In this document: positions 35,657 through 46,863 of the stretch, piece by piece
How positions within the stretch are numbered: position 1 is the stretch's first letter
Layout: each line of letters begins with the position of its first letter
Origin: Theocolax elegans
Lineage: Eukaryota; Arthropoda; Insecta; Hymenoptera; Cerocephalidae
DNA: 64,000 nt
Reading direction: 5' to 3'
Assembly (NCBI GenBank): GCA_026168455.1
Contig: CM047426.1
Coordinates: forward strand, 4,023,501 to 4,087,500
Made by a program: the position numbers and the translations under genes
The notes under the pieces: model-generated
The model's input: the letters and a program-made list of their open reading frames with translations, nothing else
Told to the model about the DNA's origin: nothing
Databases searched by the model: none

Positions 35657-36143
35657 TAAAAATATGAAAAAGTCAGAGCCGCAGACCTTAACAATCGTTT
35701 TTTTTAAAGTTATACGCTATTAAAACAATATTTCTAAAATAGAGGATAATTATAATCCTAATTCTAAAAAATAGGATTCATTCTTAAAAAAGAAGGCTTC
35801 ACATTAAAAATAAATGTAAAGTTATAGCCGAATTAAGAATTTAGCTTAAAAAAAATCATTAAAATTTGTAGTGTCCAATTTTTGTTAAAATTTCTTCGAA
35901 TTCTTAATTTGGCTATAACTTTGCTCCATTCTATCGGATTTGAGCGTAATTTGTTTTAAATAATATCTATTTTATTTCAGCTTTTCGTTAAACTTTGGTT
36001 TGAGTATTAATATGTGATAGTTTAGAAGTTACAAGCATTTAAAATGAAGCATCTTTTTTTTGTAAATTTTACTTTAATAGCGTATAACTTTTGAAACAAC
36101 GATTGTTAGGGTCTGCGGCTCTGGCTTTTTTCACATTTTTACA
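35657..36143. mobile_element. Foldback element with GTCAGAGCCGCAGACC ends
   Basis: The left arm GTCAGAGCCGCAGACCTTAA, then an ACAATCGTT...AAAGTTATACGCTATTAAA stretch, is matched on the right by TTTAATAGCGTATAACTTTT and an AACGATTGTTAGGGTCTGCG stretch. Nearer the centre AAAGTTATAGCCGAATTAAG pairs with CTTAATTTGGCTATAACTTT. The arms are roughly 200 bp with internal mismatches. The 'AGTTATxGnnGAAnTAAGAAnT' centre is similar in plan to the GGATCCTTACC family, suggesting distant relationship. No coding capacity. Confidence 0.8.
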
Positions 36144-36840
36144 TTAGAAAACATATACTACAAGCTAAACACGATTCGTTTCCCAAACATATGATGTAAG
36201 TTTAAGGAAGATTTTAATTAAAAAAATATAAAATATATAAAATAAAAAGTACTTTATATAATATTCTCCGAGGACAAGTTTGAGTTACTTATAATATTAC
36301 CACTTTCCGGTACTGAGAATCGAAGTCTTGCTAGTTTTATGAATAATTTGACTTTGTAGAGATCAATAAATTCACTTATTTTATCCATATGATCATTTTG
36401 ATGAACAAAAATCTAACATTAAATTTTATATTATCTTAAAGCAAAAAAAAGAAGTCAATTCCATTCTAAACGAACCATCTACATCTCAACCACCACTTTA
36501 AATAATGAAAACTTCACCACTTGTAATTGTTAAATAAAGAAGACTTATCTAAATTCTTAGGTCTCATTTGTGCGTTTCCTCGCTGCGTCTCTTGAGGTGA
36601 GTGATTTTACCTTTTACAAATAACCTTGAACCCTATGTGAAAAATGTCAACGGACCTCGGATTTGATAACATAAATGATTTAAAAAAAAATTAGAAAAAA
36701 AAAGTTGAATTAAAAAAGAGGACGGAGGGAGAGGGGTCAAAGGCTAACAATGGTGAATAAGAGTGAATTATCATCATTTTTTCAAGTGGTGCCCTCAGAA
36801 AAATTTTTTAGTAAAAATTACTATTTTAATCATAAACGGA

Positions 36841-36974
36841 GGACAGACTCACACACAATTATAAAAATTGCTATTAATAATGGTAAAAATAGCCATTATT
36901 AATAGTAATTTTTCCAAAATAGTGGCAATTTTTACCATTATTAATAGCAATTTTTTCAATTGTGTAAGTCTGGC
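36841..36974. mobile_element. Small hairpin element, 53 bp arms
   Basis: The left arm starting GGACAGACTCACACACAATT (36,841-36,894) pairs with the right arm ending AATTGTGTAAGTCTGGCC (36,922-36,974). Both include ATTGCTATTAATAATGGTAA or its complement. The loop is about 27 bp and itself repeats the ATTATTAATAGTAATTTTT motif. It is probably a short foldback MITE. The target duplication is not clear. Confidence 0.75.
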
Positions 36975-37006
36975 CTACTTTTACCATTAGAATATTAATT
37001 TATATA

Positions 37007-37370
37007 GAGAGGTTCCCCCTTCCGGGAAACGGATTTCGTTGCAACTTTGAGAGCTGATGTTTTCTGGTACCCAAATATGAAAGAATTCATATGAAATTCA
37101 ATCTCATAGGCTGTTTCACAAAAATTATGCGCAATTATCGCGAAAAAATCGCGAAAAAATATGTTTAAGCTTAATCGCCAATAACTCGGAAAGAGATAGA
37201 CGTACTCAAACTCAAATTCGTTAAGTAGTTGAGATCAAGTAAACATAGTTTAAAAAAAAAGAAGTTAAAATATCTCAATTTGGACAAAAGTTATGGAAAA
37301 AGTAAGAATTAGATAAAATTTTAACGAAAATTTAGTATTAAAATTTGATAGACTTTTTAGGAAAATATTT
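37007..37370. mobile_element. Left half of a GGATCCTTACC-family foldback
   Basis: GAGGTTCCCCCTTCCGGGAA followed by ACGGATTTC, a CAATAACTCGGAAA motif, and AGTTATGGAAAAAGTAAGAA matches the left arm plan of the elements at 16,697, 26,211 and 50,080. No right arm follows. The copy has lost its mirror half, next to the segmental duplication that begins at 37,525. Confidence 0.55.
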
Positions 37371-37524
37371 CAAAATATTGTTAGTCGTGAATATGGGATA
37401 TAATTGACTTCTTATTTTCAGTAGAGACTTTAGGAATTTTTTTTCCAAAATTTTTATCTCTTGAGTCTAAATAAAAGTCGATTTCAACCATAATTTCCCC
37501 TTACGATGAAGGATAATTAACTAT

Positions 37525-38460
37525 AGGTTAATATTTACTAAACAAATTTATAATAAAAATTGTATAAAATAATAATCAAAGCACGAAATATTTAAAAAAT
37601 CAGGTTTTTCTCTTAAATATGTCATTATAACTTAAAAAAAAATCCTAATCCAATTTAAACCGCTGCATACGTTAGAGGCGATTCCAAACTATCGAAATTT
37701 ATATACTTAAAAAGTTGAAGCATCGAAAACTTGGTTAAATCATTGGACGTTTAACGCGAAATGGATGAAGCAATCGTTTCCAATCAATCAGAGTAGTGTA
37801 TAATAATAATACACCGACAAACAGGTCCGAAGCCTGTGTAATAAAATTTGCACACTTCGATTCTATTCGCAGGTAAAAACTCGGTGACAGCAACAATTTA
37901 TTCGGTCTTTATGTAATCTCAACGGCGTTCATCAAATTATCTCTCTCGTTAGAAGGAATTCAAACGTATATATTCAAGTGACGGACATTTGTCGATTTCA
38001 AAGTGTACTATTACACTGTACTCGATAATCGATTTCCATTGAGATATAATTTAAAAAAATTGATTTTATGCAATTATTTGATAAGTGTGTGTGTGTTTGC
38101 ATGTTTGTACTTACATTTGCGTGTAAGTTTGCGCATGTGTTTGTTTATATGCGCGCACGTTTGCGCGTGTGAGTGTACGTTTGCGCATGTGTTTGTTTAT
38201 ATGCCGTACGTTTGCGCGTGTATTTGTGAGTGTTTGTGCGTATGCGTGTCAGTTGAGAGGTAATACAATTATTGTAAAAGGAATGTCAATTATGTTTGGT
38301 ATAATGAAACTCTTACACTCTTCTGATTCATTTTTAATATTTTTTTGCCTTAATCTATTTCAATACGTAATTTTAAGTTTTACTTAATTGTTAATTATTA
38401 ATTTAAATAATCAGATTTAGGGACCGATACATTTAATTTATCTCCATATAGGAACTTACT
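37525..38460. repeat. Segmental duplication, arm A (about 0.94 kb)
   Basis: Direct repeat of 39,941-40,871, offset about 2,416 bp, nearly identical apart from small indels (for example ATATGCCGTACG versus ATATGCGCGTACG; GAAACTCTTACACTC versus GAACACTC). It starts AGGTTAATATTTACTAA and ends at AGGAACTTACT, directly abutting the 15 bp array. It contains CGGTGACAGCAACAATTTA and a TG/CG-rich tract (38,083-38,250). Confidence 0.95.
38083..38250 (+). repeat. TG/CG alternating tract
   Basis: Dense alternating purine-pyrimidine sequence (GTGTGTGTGTGTTTGCATG; TATGCGCGCACGTTTGCGCG) with an internally repeated GTTTGCGCATGTGTTTGTTT block. It is duplicated almost unchanged at 40,502-40,668. Such sequence is prone to Z-DNA and to length change. 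Open frames over it encode Cys/Val/Cys strings of no significance. Confidence 0.8.
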
Positions 38461-39795
38461 AATTTTAAACATACTAATTTTAAACATACTAATTTTAAAC
38501 ATACTAATTTTAAACATACTAATTTTAAACATACTAATTTTAAACATACTAATTTTAAACATACTAATTTTAAACATACTAATTTTAAACATACTAATTT
38601 TAAACATACTAATTTTAAACATACTAATTTTAAACATACTAATTTTAAACATACTAATTTTAAACATACTAATTTTAAACATACTAATTTTAAACATACT
38701 AATTTTAAACATACTAATTTTAAACATACTAATTTTAAACATACTAATTTTAAACATACTAATTTTAAACATACTAATTTTAAACATACTAATTTTAAAC
38801 ATACTAATTTTAAACATACTAATTTTAAACATACTAATTTTAAACATACTAATTTTAAACATACTAATTTTAAACATACTAATTTTAAACATACTAATTT
38901 TAAACATACTAATTTTAAACATACTAATTTTAAACATACTAATTTTAAACATACTAATTTTAAACATACTAATTTTAAACATACTAATTTTAAACATACT
39001 AATTTTAAACATACTAATTTTAAACATACTAATTTTAAACATACTAATTTTAAACATACTAATTTTAAACATACTAATTTTAAACATACTAATTTTAAAC
39101 ATACTAATTTTAAACATACTAATTTTAAACATACTAATTTTAAACATACTAATTTTAAACATACTAATTTTAAACATACTAATTTTAAACATACTAATTT
39201 TAAACATACTAATTTTAAACATACTAATTTTAAACATACTAATTTTAAACATACTAATTTTAAACATACTAATTTTAAACATACTAATTTTAAACATACT
39301 AATTTTAAACATACTAATTTTAAACATACTAATTTTAAACATACTAATTTTAAACATACTAATTTTAAACATACTAATTTTAAACATACTAATTTTAAAC
39401 ATACTAATTTTAAACATACTAATTTTAAACATACTAATTTTAAACATACTAATTTTAAACATACTAATTTTAAACATACTAATTTTAAACATACTAATTT
39501 TAAACATACTAATTTTAAACATACTAATTTTAAACATACTAATTTTAAACATACTAATTTTAAACATACTAATTTTAAACATACTAATTTTAAACATACT
39601 AATTTTAAACATACTAATTTTAAACATACTAATTTTAAACATACTAATTTTAAACATACTAATTTTAAACATACTAATTTTAAACATACTAATTTTAAAC
39701 ATACTAATTTTAAACATACTAATTTTAAACATACTAATTTTAAACATACTAATTTTAAACATACTAATTTTAAACATACTAATTTTAAACATACT
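38461..39795 (+). repeat. Perfect 15 bp satellite, 89 copies
   Basis: AATTTTAAACATACT repeats 89 times over exactly 1,335 bp with no substitution or indel that I can find. Because 15 is a multiple of 3 and the unit has stops in only two frames, long spurious open frames run through it. On minus these read (MFKIS)n and (LVCLK)n, up to 479 codons. They have no start context, domain or codon signal and are not genes. The sister duplication arm has only one full unit plus 7 bases at the same site (40,872-40,893). Confidence 0.97.
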
Positions 39796-39940
39796 AACAT
39801 CAATATTTTAGTCTCCAGAATTAAAATATCTATACTCATCGAACTTGGTGTAGGAGCTACAAATTGTAACACACCATGGACTAATGATTAAGAATATTTA
39901 TATATTCTGGCTCGTACAGACCGTTAAATTTAATATAACT
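39796..39940. other. Unique 145 bp spacer between array and arm B
   Basis: Unique sequence containing GGAGCTACAAATTGTAACAC. It is not found at the end of arm B, whose right flank continues CATCTATATATATC. It marks the junction created by the duplication. Its origin is not visible in the window. Confidence 0.6.
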
Positions 39941-40893
39941 AGGTTAATATTTACTAAAAAAAATTTATAATAAAAATTGTATAAAATAATAATTAAAGCA
40001 TAAAATATTTAAAAAATCAGGTTTTTCTCTTAAATATGTCATTATAACTTAAAAAAAATCCTAATCCAATTTAAACCGCTGCATACGTTAGAGGCGATTC
40101 CAAACTATCGAAATTTATATACTTAAAAAGTTGAAGCATCGAAAACTTGGTTAATTCATTGGACGTTTAACGCGAAATGGATGAAGCAATCGTTTCCAAT
40201 CAATCAGAGTAGTGTATAATAATAATACACCGACAAACAGGTCCGAAGCCTGTGTAATAAAATTTGCACACTTCGATTCTATTCGCAGGTAAAAACTCGG
40301 TGACAGCAACAATTTATTCGGTCTTTATGTAATCTCAACGGCGTTCATCAAATTATCTCTCTCGTTAGAAGGAATTCAAACGTATATATTCAAGTGACGG
40401 ACATTTGTCGATTTCAAAGTGTACTATTACACTGTACTCGATAATCGATTTCCATTGAGATATAATTTAAAAAATTGATTTTTAATGCAATTATTTGATA
40501 AGTGTGTGTGTGTTTGCATGTTTGTACTTACATTTGCGTGTAAGTTTGCGCATGTGTTTGTTTATATGCGCGCACGTTTGCGCGTGTGAGTGTACGTTTG
40601 CGCATGTGTTTGTTTATATGCGCGTACGTTTGCGCGTGTATTTGTGAGTGTTTGTGCGTATGCGTGTCAGTTGAGAGGTAATACAATTATTGTAAAAGGA
40701 ATGTCAATTATGTTTGGTATAATGAACACTCTTCTGATTCATTTTTAATATTTTTTTGCCTTAATCTATTTCAATACGTAATTTTAAGTTTTACTTAATT
40801 GTTAATTATTAATTTAAATAATCAGATTTAGGGACCGATACATTTAATTTATCTCCATATAGGAACTTACTAATTTTAAACATACTAATTTTA
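39941..40893. repeat. Segmental duplication, arm B (with unexpanded 15 bp site)
   Basis: Near-identical copy of arm A from AGGTTAATATTTACTAA to AGGAACTTACT. It is followed by one full 15 bp unit and the first 7 bases of a second, then unrelated sequence. It includes the second TG/CG tract at 40,502-40,668. It shows what the site looked like before the array expanded, or an alternative contracted state. Confidence 0.95.
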
Positions 40894-42210
40894 CATCTAT
40901 ATATATCAACTATATTTTATAATAAATATTAAAAATAAGTGTTAAAAATAATAAATTATTATTATTTTCGTTAAAAATATTGAATATATTTACGTTTTTT
41001 TATTATAAAAATTAAATAAATGATGAAATTTTTAAATTTATCGTTCATTCTGAACTAAAAGCTTATTTTAAATTAAAGTGAACATTGTACTCTTCGTTTG
41101 ATATTCTAATTTTCTTTGACTTATTTAATTTATTACATTTAAATTATTTGATGAGATATTCATGTGATTTATCAAACCGTTAAAAAATAAAATTATTTCG
41201 AAGTAAAAATATCTGCATATACATATTAAATAGCATATCTTATACGTAAATTTATAAATTTACACCTCTCTCTCTCTTCTTTTAGATCGAGTAAAGCAAT
41301 TTCAGTTTATATGCATATACTTTACTTAAGGAGATGTAATACATAAAAATTATTAATATTTTTTTATTTATATTTATTGTTGCATCCCCTTATAAGGTAT
41401 TAACGACATAAATGAACAACATTAAATTTTTTATTAACAGTAAATTTGCTTTTTTTCGAAAAACCTATCACTGTTATACGCTATTTCATTTACTGTGAAT
41501 TGATCAGTCGAAAAAATGTTTAAATCATTTTTGTACCTAAATTATTGAGATTTTTTGGTGTTCCTAAGTCGACGAAAAAAAGTGATCATCCATTATTTAT
41601 TCATTAATTATATTGATGAATTCGCTCTGTTAGTTTCTTTTGTATATCACTCAAACATCGCGTACGATTTTGTCTTTTTTTAATTTTAATTACACACTTT
41701 GACTATACAATTTTTAAATGGGTATAGATCCCTGCAATTCGATTTGATCACATCGCGTTTAAAGTAAAATAGTATTATATATCAATGAAATAAAAGTCGA
41801 TGAATATTAAATGATTTTGATAATCGCACGGAGAACCTACTATATACGTATATACATACTGCGTGGATACGTACTTTATGCAAATGCGATTAATATTTTG
41901 CAATCCGGAGCGCGGCGGTCTCTTGCAAAATGATTATAATGCAATAATAAAACGAGGTTCCACCCGGTATACACAATCATATCAACCGAATGGACATTCG
42001 CGCATTTGATAATCAATTAGTGATATTTGTATATTTCGATGATGATGACGTTGAACGCCATTAATGTACGTCCTTGGGTATTGGCGAATTCAATGCGTTT
42101 TAAATTACCAGTGAAGGGATGCGGTTGAGAGGGAAACGAAGTAGAATCATTTTTCTTTTGTAAATTATTCGGGGCTTGTTCGTTATATCCCAAAATTATT
42201 TTTTTTTACA
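40894..42210. other. Gene-free AT-rich DNA
   Basis: No exon or RNA gene recognised. A GATCCCTGCAATTCGA string at 41,728 resembles, inverted, the ACAGGGATCT box of the GGGGATGT MITE family. The stretch 41,860-42,130 is less AT-rich (CGGAGCGCGGCGGTCTCTTG) without gene structure. Confidence 0.45.
41340..41389. mobile_element. Minimal 50 bp GGGGATGT MITE relic
   Basis: TTAA (41,336-41,339) precedes GGAGATGTAAT. The other end reads TTGCATCCCC followed by TTAT, a one-base change from TTAA. Only the termini remain around an AT-only core, as after internal deletion. Confidence 0.5.
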
Positions 42211-42217
42211 TCGTTAA

Positions 42218-42552
42218 GGAGATATATTGGTAGGTATATTACAGGGATTTGCTTTTAAACACTCAAAATTTTTCTGCAATTATCGTACTAAAAATCTGGA
42301 AAAATTCATACGTGCACTTGTGTAATGTAGAAGAAGATGACAGAGAGATTTTTTTTAAATAATAATTACTTTTAGTCGAAAATAGTTAGGTGAAAAAATG
42401 AATTGTATTTGTACGAAAATGATTTTTAAACTAATCGTACGTACTATTCAAAGCAAGTAGAAGAGCGTTACAAAGAAAATTTATGGAAAAAGTTAACCCG
42501 TTGTTAATTAAAAAATAAGTACGGGTTACAATTTTTTAAGTCTCACATATCC
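42218..42552. mobile_element. GGGGATGT/TTAA MITE family, 335 bp copy
   Basis: Flanked by TTAA at 42,214-42,217 and 42,553-42,556. It shares ATTACAGGGATTTGC, ATCTGGAAAAATTCATACG, GATGACAGAGAGATTTTTTT, AGTAGAAGAGCGTTACAAAG and GTTAACCCGTTGTTAATTAA with other copies in fixed order. Its termini (GGAGATATAT and CACATATCC) are diverged. The right half recurs at 45,599-45,784. Confidence 0.8.
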
Positions 42553-42630
42553 TTAAATATTAACATGTATAATAATTATCGGTCTCTCCGAACAATGCCT
42601 TACTTTTGGAATAATGCAGGCTCTCGTCTC

Positions 42631-44138
42631 TGTTGATTAATTATTTTATGGACATCAACGAATTTTCCATTCTCCTATTATTAGCGTACGATATATATAT
42701 ACTTTTGGCTGGTGAAAAGTTATTCAGAATTAATGTAAAATAAATTTTTTTAACAAAAGTTATAATATTTTTAAACAATTTAAATGATTTAAAAATGAAT
42801 TACTTAAACGATGATTGTTCAAAATAATGTTTCATTTAATTACAAAAATTACTCTTTTTAATGTATTAATACGTGTATTTTTAAATTAAATATGAATTTC
42901 GTATACGATATTTTTGTAATAAAGTTACTAACTAATTAATCAATAATATTGAATTTATAATCTTTATTTATTTAAAATTCAAATTATTATTTTTTTTATT
43001 AAAGGAGGACTTAAAAAAAGATTCTGTACATAAGGGTGTTGGGTTTTCTTTGACAAAAATCTGAGAATTTTTGAAATTTTTTATCGATAATTCAACATTT
43101 TATGTAAAATGTGCAATTATTACATTTGACTCTTTACAAAATGTTTAGACTTTTCTATTAAGTGTAAAGGTGTCAATGATTGTTTGCGTCGACGATTGTC
43201 GTAAGCATAAGTTTTTAGTGTGAATTTTTTAAATCTTACGAAGTTTTATCTAAATTAGAAATAGTTTTAATTTTTTAAAAACACAAAAAATATTTTTGTA
43301 TAATATAGATTTAGTTTTATAAAAACTTTGTAAAGTTTATAACACTTTCATTAGCTGTTTTTAAATATAATTTTTATTTTTAGGAACACTTTATGAATTG
43401 GTATAAAATGAAAACAATATTTATGTTTTACCTTATTCATATTTTTAAAAATCGGTAGGAAATGGCTAGTTAAAAACCTATTAATTGGGTATTACATAAC
43501 CTCAAAACATTTATAGGCATAATGTTATACGTTTTCATCGGCCATTTATTATTTATTTATTACTATTATATTATACAATATATTGATTATTAATATTACT
43601 TATTATAATTTATCATTATTGTATTTTACCTACATTTTATTATGCTACATTTTTGGTCAAATGACCAAGCAAATTCAAAAAACGTCAAAATCATCCAAGA
43701 GTCTTTCTATTTTACTAAATAAAATACTCTTTTCTCCTCGACAAAACATTGTAAAATTGCTTTCATTACTCTTTTCTTTACGTATGTAACTGTTTATATA
43801 TTTTTTTTCATAATCATTGATAAAATTCAGATTCATAGACAAACAATATGACCGTACATATATATATATATAAAATTCAGTCTATAATTATTATATCCAA
43901 ATTGTGATATATTTAAAGCAATGAATTTTATTAATATTTTTTAAGCAATTTTTTCAATTTATAGAAAATATTATACACTTAATTACATGAATGACCAGCA
44001 AATATATATATAGCTTTATAATTATTAGATTTACATCGAATGGATAATAAATTATCGAATAATAATTGTAGATTAGAAATTAAGATAATAATTTATATAT
44101 GCATTTGGCAGTTATAACTTGATATATACCTTGTCGGT
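42631..44138. repeat. 1.5 kb tandem array, unit 1
   Basis: Starts GTTGATTAATTATTTTATGG and ends with GCATTTGGCAGTTATAACTT plus a short linker. It repeats with a 1,507 bp offset in unit 2. It contains a 68-codon open frame (43,583-43,789) that recurs in changed form in unit 2. The shared part (TKQIQKTSKSSKSLSILLNK) simply reflects recent duplication and has no known domain. Confidence 0.93.
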
Positions 44139-45598
44139 GTTGATTAATTATTTTATGGACATCAACGAATTTTCCATTCTCCTATTATTAGCGTACGATA
44201 TATATATATACGACTGGTGAAAAGTTAATCAGAATTAATGTAAAATAAATTTTTATTTACAAAAGTTATAATATTTTTAAACAATTTAAATGATTTAAAA
44301 ATGAATTACTTATACGATGATTGTTCAAAATAATGTTTCATTTAATTACAAAAATTACTCTTTTTAATGTATTAATACGTGTATTTTTAAATTAAATATG
44401 AATTTCGTATACGATATTTTTGTAATAAAGTTACTAACTAATTAATCAATAATATTGAATTTATAATCTTTATTTATTTAAAATTCAAATTATTATTTTT
44501 TTTATTAAAGGAGGACTTAAAAAAAGATTCTGTACATAAGGGTGTTGGGTTTTCTTTGACAAAAATCTGAGAATTTTTTGAAATTTTTTATCGATAATTC
44601 AACATTTTATGTAAAATGTGCAATTATTACATTTGACTCTTTACAAAAATGTTTAGACTTTTCTATTAAGTGTAAAGGTGTCAATGATTGTTGCGTCGAC
44701 GATTGTCGTAAGCATAAGTTTTAGTGTGAATTTTTTAAATCTTACGAAAGTTTTATCTAAATTAGAAATAGTTTTAATTTTTTAAAAACACAAAAAATAT
44801 TTTTGTATAATATAGATTTAGTTTTATAAAAACTTTGTAAAGTTTATAACACTTTCATTAGCTGTTTTTAAATATAATTTTTATTTTTAGGAACACTTTA
44901 TGAATTGGTATAAATGAAAACAATATTTATGTTTTACTTATTCATATTTTTAAAAATCGGTAGGAAATGGCTAGTTAAAAACCTATTAATTGGTGTATTA
45001 CATAACCTCAAAACATTTATAGGCAATAATGTTATACGTTTTCATCGGCCATTTATTATTTATTTATTACTATTATATTATACAATATATTGATTATTAA
45101 TATTACTTATTATAATTTATTCATTATTGTATTTTACCTTACATTTTATTATGCTACATTTTTGGTCAAATGACCAAGCAAATTCAAAAAACGTCAAAAT
45201 CATCCAAGAGTCTTTCTATTTTACTAAATAAAATACTCTTTTCTCCTCGACAAAACATTGTAAAATTGCTTTCATTACTCTTTTCTTACGTATGTAACTG
45301 TTATATATTTTTTTTCATAATCATTGATAAAATTCAGATTCATAGACAAACAATATGACCGTACATATATATATATATAAAATTCAGTCTATAATTATTA
45401 TATCCAAATTGTGATATATTTGAAGCAATGAATTATTATAGAAAATATTATACACTTAATTACATAAATGACCAGCAAATATATATAGCTTTATAATTAT
45501 TAGATTTACATCGAATGGATAATAAATTATCGAATAATAATTGTAGATTAGAAATTAAGATAATAATTTATATATGCATTTGGCAGTTATAACTTGAT
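44139..45598. repeat. 1.5 kb tandem array, unit 2
   Basis: Near-identical to unit 1 with numerous one-base indels in homopolymers and a deletion near its right end (after TTGAAGCAATGAATT). Single-base indels break and shift the open frame seen in unit 1, arguing against selection for protein. Confidence 0.93.
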
Positions 45599-45784
45599 AA
45601 TTACTTTTCGTCGAAAATAGTTAGGTGAAAAAATGAATTGTATTTGCACGAAAATGATTTTTTAAATAACTAGTACTATTAAAGCAAGTAGAAGAGCGTT
45701 ACAAAGAAACTTTATAGAAAAAGTTAACCTGTTGTTAATTAAAAAATAAATAGGGTTACAATTTTTTTTAAGTCTCACATATCC
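45599..45784. mobile_element. Right half of a GGGGATGT/TTAA MITE copy
   Basis: Matches 42,365-42,552 (AATTACTTTTCGTCGAAAAT, AGTAGAAGAGCGTTACAAAG) and ends CACATATCC next to TTAA (45,785-45,788). The left half is replaced by the end of tandem unit 2. The fusion point therefore marks a rearrangement joining the array to sequence that originally lay just upstream of unit 1. Confidence 0.8.
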
Positions 45785-45821
45785 TTAAATATTAACGATA
45801 TGTAAATAAAAATCTAAATTT

Positions 45822-46030
45822 CGATGGAGAAAATCAATTTTTTTACTAATCTAATGACTAAATTACTCAATAACCCAATAAACTAAATATTGGATTTAAA
45901 TAAATACAGTTTTCTTCATTCAATTTATTTTTTTTAAAAATTCAATAACTAATAATTATTATTGGTACAAATAAATAAATTATAAGTATCGGGTTATTGT
46001 ATTATAAAAAAAAAAGAGTTTCTCCGTCGT
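45822..46030. repeat. Inverted-repeat element with GATGGAGAAA ends
   Basis: CGATGGAGAAA on the left and TTTCTCCGTCG on the right are inverted with one mismatch and enclose about 185 bp of AT-rich sequence. The same box and the interior AATAACTAATAATTATT occur at 4490-4650. It is probably a MITE of unknown superfamily. Confidence 0.5.
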
Positions 46031-46860
46031 CATTTGTTATTTTATATTTAAGGTAAAAGTCCCTATTGATAAACGATTTTTAACATGTCTTTTGCTTCGA
46101 TCTCAATAAAAATTGAAATAAGCAATAAATGTTGGAAATTGTATACCATTCGATGCGCGTATTCTTTCTGAACAATTACCTGGTTAACATTTTAATTTAA
46201 ACGGTTTTTAATTAATTATATTATTAAAAAACAGAGAGCCTTATGTGCACGTATTATTAAACGCCTTGAAAATACATGTCCCGACTGTTTAATAATCCTG
46301 TACCTATTTATTAAACACTTTTAAAAACTCAAAATTTAACTATTTTTTAACAATTTAGCTTAGTATTTCGATTGGTACTACAAGGATTTATCTTTATTTA
46401 GTGTATGAAATCATAAATTCTAAAACGATGTTTAATAATTTTCAATCATAATACAATGCGAGTTACTTTGGTAAAATAATGATAAAATGAACCTGTAAGA
46501 GTCTTCCGTGAGTTTTGATGCAACTATATTATAAAGATTCAATAGCTCTTTTTCATATACTTTTGAATTTTAATCGGTTACTAATGAATAATGACGAGTA
46601 TACACATATTAGTGATTCGATAGATATAAGTTTCACTAACATACATACTGGAATATAATATCATTTTTTCCGATATGTACGTAGTATGGAACAGCTAATA
46701 ATTTAATTAAAACAATATTAAAATTGCAAAAACAGTCTGTAATTGAAATATACGATATAAAAACTATCCCCTAATGCTTAAACGATCATATATAATCCTC
46801 TATTAATGGATTAGAGTTAGAAAACTTTGTGCGACAATGCCGACTTTTTCCTTTTTTTCT
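46031..46860. other. Unique spacer inside the tandem array
   Basis: AT-rich sequence not repeated elsewhere in the window. It separates the MITE fragment and the GATGGAGAAA element from the third, partial array unit. No gene seen. Confidence 0.5.
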
Positions 46861-46863
46861 TTA

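Noticed and set aside
38398..39872. Minus-strand open frames of 464 and 479 codons
   Set aside because: They are entirely (MFKIS)n and (LVCLK)n products of the 15 bp array, whose period is a multiple of three. There is no domain, codon signal or gene context.
43583..45358. Same peptide (TKQIQKTSKSSKSLSILLNK) encoded twice
   Set aside because: It reflects the recent 1.5 kb tandem duplication. Single-base indels change the frame ends between copies and there is no known domain.
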